A stretch of 48,094 nt of DNA. Origin: an uncultured Bacilli bacterium. GTDB taxonomy: Bacteria; Bacillota_I; Bacilli_A; RF39; UBA660. The stretch covers positions 1 to 48,094 of the forward strand of contig CALWAK010000003.1 in assembly GCA_944373095.1 (NCBI GenBank), written 5' to 3'. Shown piece by piece: positions 41,362-48,094 of the stretch. The notes under the pieces are model-generated. The model was not told the DNA's origin and did not search any database. It saw nothing but the letters and a program-made list of their open reading frames with translations. A program made the position numbers and the translations under genes. Positions within the stretch are counted from its first letter, which is position 1, and the number at the start of each line of letters is the position of its first letter.

Positions 41362-42657
41362 ATGGAAGAAAAACTAAGTAAAAACTTTATTATTAAATTA
41401 TCTAAAAAGAAAAATGAACCTAGTTGGATGTTAGAACATAGATTAAAAGCTTATGAAAATTTTTTAACTCAAAAGGAACCTAATTTTGGGCCAAATATAA
41501 ATATTAATTTTGATGAGATATGCTATTATAAAAATGATACTAATACTTTAACTAATGATTGGCAAAACGTGTCTTGTAGTATTAGAGATAAGTTTGCTAA
41601 TTTAGGGGTTATTGAGGCTGAAAAAAAATATTTAGGTGGAGTTACTAATCAGTATGAATCTGAGGTATTTTATCATAATGATACGGTAGGAAATGGTATT
41701 ATTTTTACTTCTACTGATGATGCCTTAAAAAAATATCCTGAATTATTTAAAAAATATTTTAATAACTTAGTTAAATATAGTGAAAATAAATATACGGCTT
41801 TAAATAATGCTGTATGGTCTGGAGGATCATTTATATATATTCCTAAAAATACTATTGTTGATAGGCCTTTACAAAGTTATTTTCGAATAGAAACAGAAAG
41901 TTTAGGCCAGTTTGAACACACAATTATTATAGTAGATGATAACTCTAAATTAGAGTATATTGAAGGTTGTACTGCTACTAGTTATTCTAAAACAAGTTTA
42001 CATGCTGGGGTTGTTGAAATATATGTGGGAAAAAATTCAAGTGTTCGTTATTCTACTATTCAAAATTGGTCTAAAGATGTATACAATTTAGTTACTAAAC
42101 GAGCAATTGTAATGGATTATGGTTTAATGGAATGGGTAGATGGTAATATCGGTAGTCAGTTAACTATGAAATATCCTTCCTGTATTTTAAAAGGTGATTA
42201 TTCAAGGGGAAATTCAATATCTATTGCATATGCTAAGGATAATCAAGTATTAGATGCTGGAGCAAAAATGATACATATTGGCAAGAATACAAAAAGTTCA
42301 ATTATTTCTAAATCAATCGCAGCAAATGGGGGAGTAGCTAATTATCGAGGAACGACTAAAATAACAAAAAATGCTATAAATTCAAAGGCTACTATTAAGT
42401 GTGATACAATTTTATTAGATGGTAAATCAAAAAGTGACACATATCCTAAAAATATTGTGTTAAATTCTACTTCAACTTTAAGTCATGAAGCAACTATTTC
42501 TAAAATTGATGAAGAACAATTATTTTATTTAGAATCTTGTGGTTTATCAGAAAATAAGGCAAGAGAATTATTAATTTTAGGTTTCATAAGTGATTTTAAA
42601 AAAGAATTACCAATGGAATATGCAGTGGAATTAAATAGATTATTAAAAGAAGTATAA
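41362..42657 (+). CDS. sufB: Fe-S cluster scaffold protein SufB
   Basis: A component of the SUF iron-sulfur assembly scaffold (SufBCD). The beta-helix core is typical: AVWSGGSFIYIPKNTIVDRP, SYFRIETESLGQFEHTIIIV, YIEGCTATSYSKTSLHAGVV, IQNWSKDVYNLVTKRA, GSQLTMKYPSCILKGD and SIAANGGVANYRGTTKI. At 431 residues it is somewhat shorter than Bacillus SufB (465). ATG 41362 is the most likely start; a GTG at 41353 is in frame, and the ribosome site is weak. No sufC, sufD, sufS or sufU is adjacent in this window. Confidence 0.93.
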   Translation: MEEKLSKNFIIKLSKKKNEPSWMLEHRLKAYENFLTQKEPNFGPNININFDEICYYKNDTNTLTNDWQNVSCSIRDKFANLGVIEAEKKYLGGVTNQYESEVFYHNDTVGNGIIFTSTDDALKKYPELFKKYFNNLVKYSENKYTALNNAVWSGGSFIYIPKNTIVDRPLQSYFRIETESLGQFEHTIIIVDDNSKLEYIEGCTATSYSKTSLHAGVVEIYVGKNSSVRYSTIQNWSKDVYNLVTKRAIVMDYGLMEWVDGNIGSQLTMKYPSCILKGDYSRGNSISIAYAKDNQVLDAGAKMIHIGKNTKSSIISKSIAANGGVANYRGTTKITKNAINSKATIKCDTILLDGKSKSDTYPKNIVLNSTSTLSHEATISKIDEEQLFYLESCGLSENKARELLILGFISDFKKELPMEYAVELNRLLKEV

Positions 42658-42692
42658 AGTTTATTTTTAGTAATTATTTATTAGTAAAAAAG

Positions 42693-42724
42693 GATAATAT
42701 TATTAGACAATATTATTTTTTTTA
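42693..42724 (+). terminator. intrinsic terminator after sufB
   Basis: An 8-bp stem ATAATATT (42694-42701), AATATTAT (42709-42716), a 7-nt loop and a run of about nine T. Confidence 0.75.
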
Positions 42725-42811
42725 TCTTCTTTTTTTACTCAAATTTATAATTTTTATAATTTGCTACAGATAATTATATATGTTATTTTCTTTTTGGAAA
42801 GGAGCATTATT

Positions 42812-43144
42812 ATGTTAAATGAAGTTGCTTTAGTAGGTAGATTAACAAAAAATATTGAAGTTGTAGAATTAGAAGGCGGTAAAAAAATGGCAAGTATTGT
42901 ACTAGCAGTACCTAGAATGTATAAAAATTCTGAAGGAATATATGAAACTGATTATATTAGAATAGTTCTTTGGAATGGTATTGCAATTAATACTAAAGAA
43001 TATTGCAAATGCGGAGATTTAATTGGCATAAAGGGAAGAATTCAAGTTAATAATTTTACTGATGCCGAAGGTAAAAGTAAATACTCAATGGATATTATTG
43101 CAGAAAAAATATCATTTTTATCTAGTAAAAAATCTGAAGAATAA
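42812..43144 (+). CDS. ssb: single-stranded DNA-binding protein (short SSB)
   Basis: An OB-fold SSB of 110 residues: MLNEVALVGRLTKNIEVVE, ASIVLAVPRMYKN, TDYIRIVLWNGIAINTKEYC (aromatic residues for DNA stacking), KGDLIGIKGRIQV-like GDLIGIKGRIQVN and a C-terminal strand. It lacks the long disordered tail and the DDDIPF tip of main SSBs, so it is probably an accessory paralogue. The ATG at 42812 has GAAAGGAG upstream; the open frame extends to 42761 but without a ribosome site. Confidence 0.88.
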   Translation: MLNEVALVGRLTKNIEVVELEGGKKMASIVLAVPRMYKNSEGIYETDYIRIVLWNGIAINTKEYCKCGDLIGIKGRIQVNNFTDAEGKSKYSMDIIAEKISFLSSKKSEE

Positions 43145-43147
43145 AAA

Positions 43148-43183
43148 ACTAATCCTCAAACATATAAAGAGGATTAGTATTTT
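43148..43183. terminator. bidirectional terminator between ssb and the 152-aa gene
   Basis: A 10-bp perfect stem ACTAATCCTC (43148-43157), GAGGATTAGT (43169-43178), with an A run before and T-rich sequence after. Confidence 0.85.
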
Positions 43184-43607
43184 TCACTAAATTTAGTATT
43201 TTTTGATTGTTTAAAGTATTTTTTCTTACTTTCTTCTTTTTTTCTTTATTTATTGTAACTATTGTAAAAAAATATAATAACTTATTTGTTAGTTCATTAT
43301 TATAAGGAAATGTATTAGCCATATTATTAATAATCATATTGTAAGTAGTATTTAAAAGAACTTTATTATTTAAATTATTTTCACTTACTAAATATTCTAA
43401 TACATCACTATATATTAAATTTATAAAGTAATATTTGTAGTCTTTAATAATACCAATATAAAAAGGATTATCATTAATAAAATAGTAATTTTGATTTTTT
43501 AATAAATCTTTTAAATAGGTAGAAGTTATTAGTATATTATAATTTGTTTTTTCGTATATGTTAATCACTATATTTCGCAATATATCATTAATAGTTAAGA
43601 CTTCCAT
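43149..43607 (-). CDS. hypothetical protein (152 aa)
   Basis: A soluble, Ile/Asn/Tyr-rich protein. Its start MEVLTINDILRNIVINIYEK looks like an alpha-helical lead, followed by alternating strands (FYIGIIKDYKYYFINLIYSD), a long helix and a very basic stretch (TINKEKKKKVRKNTLNNQK). I use ATG 43607 with AGGTGGG upstream rather than the GTG at 43616 inside that site. It converges with ssb and is divergent from the NodB-like gene. I see no family match. Confidence 0.55.
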   Translation of the reverse strand: MEVLTINDILRNIVINIYEKTNYNILITSTYLKDLLKNQNYYFINDNPFYIGIIKDYKYYFINLIYSDVLEYLVSENNLNNKVLLNTTYNMIINNMANTFPYNNELTNKLLYFFTIVTINKEKKKKVRKNTLNNQKILNLVKNTNPLYMFED

Positions 43608-43684
43608 GCTACCCACCTAGAGTTATTATAGCAAAATAATAAATTATTTCAATATTTAACATATATTTAATTAGGTGATTTATT

Positions 43685-44452
43685 TTGAAAAAAGTAATTA
43701 GATATTTTTTATTTGCTATTTTTGTTTTAATTAGTTTTTATGCTACTGAAAAAACAGCAATATTTATAAGAAATCAAGATCCATTACTAAATGAAATTAA
43801 AGAAGCATCAAATTTATACAATGTATCTCCAATTGATGCTTTAATAATTGATAATTATATAATTCCAGGGTTAGTTGGTAAAAAAATAGATGAAATAAAA
43901 AGTTTAATAAATATGAGAGAAAATAATACTTTCAATGAGTTGTTTTTAGTAATGGATGATGTTTATCCAGATATTTCACTACAAGAGAATATGGATAAAA
44001 TAATTATTAAAGGTAACGAGAAGAAAAAAATGGTTAGTATTGTATTAAATAGTAATAAATTTATAGATTATTTTAAAAGTAAAAACATTTCAGTTTCAGT
44101 ATTAGTAAATAATGAGTCTTATAATACTATATCATATGGAGAATTAATAAATAATGATTTTATTAATTATAAAGAAATAGAAAAATATTTAGATAGTAAA
44201 AAAATAAATTCAAATATATGTATTGTTAATAACAATAATGAAGATATATGTCGTAAAAATAATAAATATTTAGTATCTATTTCTAAAGTTTTAGATAATT
44301 CTAATTATATAGATATTAAAAATAATTTAGAAAGTGGAGATATTATATTGATAAGTGATAATACTTCTATAGATTATATAGATTTATTAATCCATTATAT
44401 TAATTCTAAAAGTTTAAAAATAGAAAAATTATCTACTTTGATTATGGAGTAA
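43685..44452 (+). CDS. membrane-anchored NodB/polysaccharide deacetylase-like protein, degenerate
   Basis: One N-terminal membrane anchor (VIRYFLFAIFVLISFYA) is followed by an extracytoplasmic region. The C-terminal half resembles the NodB fold of polysaccharide deacetylases, seen best in the closing blocks NNLESGDIILISDNTSIDYI and LLIHYINSKSLKIEKLSTLI (family: pGsIILlHd...L..lI..lk.kGy.fvtls). The catalytic Asp-Asp and His-x-x-x-His motifs are absent; the first motif is replaced by VSIVLNSNKFIDYF. So it is probably not an active deacetylase. The start is TTG at 43685 with TTAGGTGA 7 bases upstream. Confidence 0.6.
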   Translation: MKKVIRYFLFAIFVLISFYATEKTAIFIRNQDPLLNEIKEASNLYNVSPIDALIIDNYIIPGLVGKKIDEIKSLINMRENNTFNELFLVMDDVYPDISLQENMDKIIIKGNEKKKMVSIVLNSNKFIDYFKSKNISVSVLVNNESYNTISYGELINNDFINYKEIEKYLDSKKINSNICIVNNNNEDICRKNNKYLVSISKVLDNSNYIDIKNNLESGDIILISDNTSIDYIDLLIHYINSKSLKIEKLSTLIME

Positions 44453-44467
44453 GTAATTAAAATTTAG

Positions 44468-44497
44468 TTGACTATAAAGTGAAATCTATTGTATAAT
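44468..44497 (+). promoter_or_regulatory. promoter of the prepilin gene
   Basis: TTGACT (44468-44473), an 18-nt spacer and TATAAT (44492-44497), followed by AAGGAGAG before the ATG at 44520. Confidence 0.75.
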
Positions 44498-44519
44498 TTT
44501 ATCATAAGGAGAGTATAAA

Positions 44520-45122
44520 ATGAAGCGTGTAAAATTAAATACTAAAGGTTTTACTTTAATAGAATTGTTAGCAGTTATTGTTATTTTGGCATTATTAGTA
44601 TTAATAGCTTTGCCAAATGTAACTAATTTAATGAATCAGGCAATAAGTGGAGCATTTGTTACTGAAGCAAGTGAGTATGCAAAGCAGTTAAATAATGCTT
44701 ATATGGTTAGTCAAATTGGTGGAGCTTTTACAAATAGTGAAGATAAATCAATATTAAAAAATGTTACATTAAGTAATGGTAATACTTATACATACTTTTG
44801 TATGAGTATAGACCAATTAAATAAAGAACAAATGGATAAAAGTAATGCTGATGGCTACGAAGGTGTTATTGAAGGATTCTACCCAAATTCAACAGTAACT
44901 TCTACTAATGCAATATTGGTAGTAACAATGACTAATGGTAGTTATGTATTAAATACTGTTTCTTTAACTACATTATCTAAAAATGCTTATTTAAATGAAA
45001 GTGTAGTTGGTGGTTTGTATTCAGGTACAGAATCTCCGGTAACTAGTTGTGCAACTCAACCTAATAATTCAGATGCAATTGCTAGAGGTAATGCCATAAT
45101 TACTGGTGGACAATTTAACTAG
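44520..45122 (+). CDS. type IV prepilin (pseudopilin-like)
   Basis: A textbook class III prepilin signal: basic leader MKRVKLNTKG, prepilin-peptidase cleavage G10|F11, Glu at +5 of the mature protein (FTLIELLAVIVILALLVLIA) and a long hydrophobic helix. The globular part (about 60-200) contains three cysteines, two of which (TYFCMS and TSCATQ) could form a disulfide. At 200 residues it is standard for a Gram-positive major or minor pilin. It is monocistronic with a good promoter and terminator. With the PilB-like ATPase at 29.5 kb it indicates a type IV pilus or Com-type system. Confidence 0.93.
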   Translation: MKRVKLNTKGFTLIELLAVIVILALLVLIALPNVTNLMNQAISGAFVTEASEYAKQLNNAYMVSQIGGAFTNSEDKSILKNVTLSNGNTYTYFCMSIDQLNKEQMDKSNADGYEGVIEGFYPNSTVTSTNAILVVTMTNGSYVLNTVSLTTLSKNAYLNESVVGGLYSGTESPVTSCATQPNNSDAIARGNAIITGGQFN

Positions 45123-45140
45123 ATTATTCTAGTTTTTTTT
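45117..45140 (+). terminator. intrinsic terminator after the prepilin gene
   Basis: A 7-bp stem AACTAGA (45117-45123), TCTAGTT (45128-45134), a 4-nt loop and eight T; it includes the stop codon. Confidence 0.83.
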
Positions 45141-45175
45141 ATTTTATGTTATCATGGTAATGAAAGAGGTGTAAT

Positions 45176-46078
45176 ATGATTATTGGATCACATGTTTCTT
45201 ATGGAAAAGAAGGATTGCTTACTAGTGTAAAGGAAGCTATTAGTTATAATGCTGATACTTTCATGTTTTATACTGGTGCTCCAACTAATACGATAAGAAA
45301 AGAAATAGATGAAAATTTAACTAATCAAGCAAAAGAGTTAATGCTTGAAAATAAAATAGATATAAATAATGTTATATGTCATGCTCCATATATAATTAAT
45401 CCAGCTACCTCGGATATAGAAAAGCAAAATTTTGCTATTAATTTTATTGCACAAGAGTTAAATAGGTGTGCTAATTTAGGTGTTAAATATATGGTTTTAC
45501 ATCCTGGTTCAAGCGTTGGAATTAGTCGTGAAGAAGGATTAAATAATATTGTTTTTGTTTTAAATAAAGTTTTAGAGCAAAATATACCAGTTATGATATT
45601 ACTTGAAACTATGGCTGGTAAGGGTAGTGAGATGTGTATAAATATTGATGAATTAAAATATATCATAGATGCTTGCAATAGCGAATGCTTAGGAGTATGT
45701 TTAGATACATGTCATTTAAATGATTCGGGAGTAGATTTACAAAATTTTAATTTTTATTTAGATGAATTTGATAAAAAAATTGGAATTAATAAAATTAAAT
45801 GTATTCATTTAAATGATAGTAAAAATCCAATTTCTTCTCATAAAGATAGACATGCTAATATTGGTTTTGGAACAATTGGATTTGATATATTATTAAATAT
45901 TGTAAATAGTTATAAATTAAATAATATTCCAATTATTTTAGAAACTCCATATATTGGTGAAGACGATAGTGATAAAAATAGAATTTATCCACCATATAAA
46001 TTTGAAATAGATATGTTAAGAAAAAATGTATTTAATCCAAACGTTTTAGATGATATTCGTTCATACTATAAAAAATAA
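45176..46078 (+). CDS. nfo: endonuclease IV (apurinic/apyrimidinic)
   Basis: A zinc-dependent TIM-barrel AP endonuclease of base excision repair. Motifs are IGSHVSYGKEGLLTSVKEAI, NADTFMFYTGAPTNT, VICHAPYIINPAT (zinc His), YMVLHPGSSVG (zinc His), ILLETMAGKGSEM (Glu), GVCLDTCHLNDSG (Asp/His), IHLNDSKNPISSHKDRHANI and ILETPY. The 300 residues are full length. AAAGAGGTG precedes the ATG. It ends in a terminator shared with the converging downstream gene. Confidence 0.97.
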   Translation: MIIGSHVSYGKEGLLTSVKEAISYNADTFMFYTGAPTNTIRKEIDENLTNQAKELMLENKIDINNVICHAPYIINPATSDIEKQNFAINFIAQELNRCANLGVKYMVLHPGSSVGISREEGLNNIVFVLNKVLEQNIPVMILLETMAGKGSEMCINIDELKYIIDACNSECLGVCLDTCHLNDSGVDLQNFNFYLDEFDKKIGINKIKCIHLNDSKNPISSHKDRHANIGFGTIGFDILLNIVNSYKLNNIPIILETPYIGEDDSDKNRIYPPYKFEIDMLRKNVFNPNVLDDIRSYYKK

Positions 46079-46110
46079 AAAAGATTTTGTTATTTTGCAA
46101 AATCTTTTTT
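46077..46110. terminator. bidirectional terminator after nfo
   Basis: A 13-bp perfect stem AAAAAAGATTTTG (46077-46089), CAAAATCTTTTTT (46098-46110), with an 8-nt loop. Confidence 0.87.
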
Positions 46111-46530
46111 CTATAATTTTTTTGTCTTTTTTAAACTAACATCATCGTGTAAATCATAAGTACTTCTTAATTTATCAAATATTTCTTCAAAAGTATACCC
46201 CTCATTTAATAATCTATCATATTCATTTTTTAAATTTATATAATCTAGATAATAAACATAAGTTAGATATTGAAAGTTATTTTCACTAGCTTTGGCCTCT
46301 AAATAAATATTTTGAAGTGCTTCAGAAAATGGGTCATGAAAGTCAAAATATAAATTTGTTAAATCACATCCCAAACAAGTTGTTACATATGGATTAAAAG
46401 GTTCTAAAAATGCATCACTTCTATAAATTCTAACCATTAAATGCCTATGATTTTTAATTATATTAATTTTTTTTAGTTGTTCATCTGTTAATTTCTTTTG
46501 ATAAAAATTAGCAATAATATCTTTTAACAT
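46111..46530 (-). CDS. hypothetical protein (139 aa)
   Basis: A soluble helical protein with AAAGGAGGG as RBS. Distinct segments are HRHLMVRIYRSDAFLEPFNP, TTCLGCDLTNLYFDFHDPFS and the Tyr-rich YLTYVYYLDYINLKNEYDRL, ending with a basic KKTKKL. The CLGCD and HDP residues could be functional but I know of no matching family. It is monocistronic, between nfo and the phosphomutase gene. Confidence 0.6.
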   Translation of the reverse strand: MLKDIIANFYQKKLTDEQLKKINIIKNHRHLMVRIYRSDAFLEPFNPYVTTCLGCDLTNLYFDFHDPFSEALQNIYLEAKASENNFQYLTYVYYLDYINLKNEYDRLLNEGYTFEEIFDKLRSTYDLHDDVSLKKTKKL

Positions 46531-46580
46531 AAACCCTCCTTTAGTGAGGTATATTATACCAATAAAATATATGTAATTAA

Positions 46581-47948
46581 TTATAAATTATTAATTAATT
46601 TGTCAACTAGTGTCAAGAATTCATTTTTTAATAAGTCTAACTTATTTTCATCAATTGCTTCAAATCTTAAAGTAAGAGCAGGAGTAGTATTACTACATCT
46701 TATTAAAGCCCATCCGTAACTAAAAAATACTTTAACACCATCTATATCATCAATTTTATAATTGTTATTAATACAATATTGTTTTACTTCTTTTACAATA
46801 TTTTGCTTTAATTCATCTTTAACAGAAACTTTTATTTCCGGTGTATTATAATATTTTGTAATACCATTTAATAATTCACTAAATTTTTTTTCAGTATTAG
46901 ATAATATTTCTAACATTCTAAGACCGGAATATATTCCAGAATCAAATCCTGGCCATTTATCATTAAAACAAATATGACCTGAATATTCCCCACCAAATGG
47001 AATGTTATCTTCATTTATTTTAGCCCTTGTATAACTTGCTCCAGTTCTATAAAGTATTGCCTTACCACCTAGCTTGTTAGCTTCTTCGTCAATTATATTA
47101 GAACATTTTACATCATAAAGCATTCTTTTATCATTTAATTTAGGAAATAAATCACGAATTAAAATAGTCATAAATTTATCAGCAGATATTATCTCACCTA
47201 AATCATTAACAAATCCTACACGATCACCATCACCATCAAAAGCAATTCCAATATCACTATTTGTCTCTTTTACTTTTTCTATTAATTGAGTTAAATTTTC
47301 ATTAACTGCTGGATCAGGGTGATGATTAGGAAAATCAGGATTAGATTCACCGTTTATAATAGTTATTTCTAAATTATTAAATTGTTTATAAATATCTTTT
47401 ATAAATAGTGAGGTAGTTCCATTACCAGGGTCTAAAACTACTTTTAATTTTCTATTTTCCATATTAATATTATCTTTAATTAAACTTTTATAATAATTAT
47501 AAATATTAAAATTATATATATTTCCGTTACCTGTTATAAAATCTTCTTTTAAAGTAAAATCACGGAATTCATATACTTGATTACCTCTAGCATTCCCCAA
47601 TTTATCAAAAGAAAATTTAAATCCATTATCATCTTTAGGATTATGAGAAGCTGTAACCATTATTCCTAAATTGTTTGTATGAATACATCCATAAAAGAAC
47701 ATTGGCGTAGTTACTAACCCTAAATCAATTACATCTAAACCTGATTCTATTAAGCCTTTTATTAATGCTTTTTTTAAAGCAGGGGAAGAATGACGATTAT
47801 CCATACCAACACAACATATGTTTCTTTTTAATTTAGTTTTTAGAATTGTTGCATAACTTCTTCCTACTTTATAGGCTACTAATTCATTTACTTCATCTGG
47901 ATATTTTCCTCTTATATCATATTCTCTAAATATTTTTTCATTTATCAT
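46581..47948 (-). CDS. phosphomannomutase/phosphoglucomutase
   Basis: An alpha-D-phosphohexomutase of the ManB/AlgC type that interconverts sugar 1- and 6-phosphates, feeding nucleotide-sugar synthesis for surface glycans. The four domains are present: the N-terminal FREYDIRGKYPDE, the catalytic phosphoserine loop VTASHNPKDDNGFK (Ser101), the metal loop FDGDGDRVGF (about 235-245), the sugar-binding GGEYSGHICF and the C-terminal phosphate-binding RCSNTTPALTLRFEA. At 455 residues it is complete. Whether mannose or glucose is preferred cannot be told. It could supply sugar donors for the GT2 enzyme near 9 kb (inference). Confidence 0.93.
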   Translation of the reverse strand: MINEKIFREYDIRGKYPDEVNELVAYKVGRSYATILKTKLKRNICCVGMDNRHSSPALKKALIKGLIESGLDVIDLGLVTTPMFFYGCIHTNNLGIMVTASHNPKDDNGFKFSFDKLGNARGNQVYEFRDFTLKEDFITGNGNIYNFNIYNYYKSLIKDNINMENRKLKVVLDPGNGTTSLFIKDIYKQFNNLEITIINGESNPDFPNHHPDPAVNENLTQLIEKVKETNSDIGIAFDGDGDRVGFVNDLGEIISADKFMTILIRDLFPKLNDKRMLYDVKCSNIIDEEANKLGGKAILYRTGASYTRAKINEDNIPFGGEYSGHICFNDKWPGFDSGIYSGLRMLEILSNTEKKFSELLNGITKYYNTPEIKVSVKDELKQNIVKEVKQYCINNNYKIDDIDGVKVFFSYGWALIRCSNTTPALTLRFEAIDENKLDLLKNEFLTLVDKLINNL

Positions 47949-47983
47949 AGTATCACCAAACTTATCATAACATAAAACAAAAT

Positions 47984-48003
47984 AAAAAGATACTTTTGTA
48001 TCT
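47984..48003 (-). terminator. minus-strand terminator for a gene beyond the right edge
   Basis: Stem AGATAC (47988-47993), GTATCT (47998-48003), T4 loop, with a T run on the minus strand (A run at 47984-47988 on the plus). It separates the phosphomutase gene from something transcribed from the right. The last 90 bases hold no recognisable gene. Confidence 0.65.
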
Positions 48004-48094
48004 AGTTATATAGTCTATGTTAAATGAAAAAGTTAATGTCTGATAATGTATTGTATCTGACATTTAGTCTTACACTACTTTTTTACTAGTCAAG

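Noticed and set aside
1-48094. Mollicutes genetic code (TGA = Trp)
   Set aside because: Many intact genes end in TGA (for example the SpoU gene and rimM) and use TGG for Trp. TGA inside the pseudogene at 22 kb is explained by decay.
48004-48094. Possible regulatory repeats in the final 90 bases
   Set aside because: Short similarities (GTCTGATAATG, GTATCTGACAT) are too weak in AT-rich sequence to support an operator or repeat.

Overview
The window looks like the chromosome of a very AT-rich, low-GC Bacillota relative, probably one of the uncultured gut Bacilli lineages with small genomes (RF39- or Erysipelotrichia-like). This rests on roughly one-quarter G+C judged by eye, strong AGGAGG-type ribosome binding sites, TTGACA/TATAAT promoters, and a gene order that partly matches Bacillus subtilis (rpsU-yqeY-yqfC-yqfD-ybeY-era-yqzL-recO). 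TGA ends many clear genes, so the standard bacterial code applies and this is not a Mycoplasma-type genome. No rRNA, CRISPR array, transposase or integrase was seen. Genes are tightly packed, often overlap by 4-8 bases, and many intrinsic terminators overlap stop codons.

Left part (1-8000): a frameshifted S41 peptidase, a small unknown protein, then a translation/RNA-modification operon (SpoU methyltransferase, rimM, trmD) running into an unknown gene and a long coiled-coil protein, then recX. A PrsA-type foldase lipoprotein lies convergently. Next (8100-10630) comes a compositionally distinct module: a collagen-like Gly-Pro-Thr protein with no signal peptide, a GT2-TPR glycosyltransferase and a PduL phosphotransacylase. 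Then rpsB-tsf with a roughly 110-nt structured-looking leader, and a transglutaminase-like gene interrupted by an in-frame TAG.

Middle (13.9-31.7 kb): a YigZ domain, uvrC, an orphan RnfC-RnfD pair, and a bacteriocin locus (C39-peptidase ABC transporter, short membrane accessory protein, two small peptides with double-glycine leaders and GxxxG motifs, one tiny hydrophobic ORF). This is followed by a decayed pilin-like/InlB-repeat surface protein pseudogene. The Bacillus-like block rpsU-yqeY-yqfC-yqfD-(VanZ)-ybeY-era-yqzL-recO follows, then a membrane protein, a GatD-like amidotransferase, a pilB-type ATPase, an RluA-type pseudouridine synthase and tRNA-Asn.

Right part (31.8-48.1 kb): a DUF2207 membrane protein, several lineage-specific unknown proteins, glycyl-tRNA synthetase, a secreted FGE/lectin-like protein, spoVS, a tandem-repeat tail-anchored protein, sufB, an ssb-like gene, a degenerate NodB-like protein, a type IV prepilin, endonuclease IV and a phosphomannomutase/phosphoglucomutase.

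The best candidate for an undescribed system is the bacteriocin locus at 18.0-21.0 kb, whose precursor genes are very short. Second is the collagen-like protein with its adjacent glycosyltransferase. YqfC, YqfD and SpoVS suggest that sporulation, or remnants of it, exists in this lineage.
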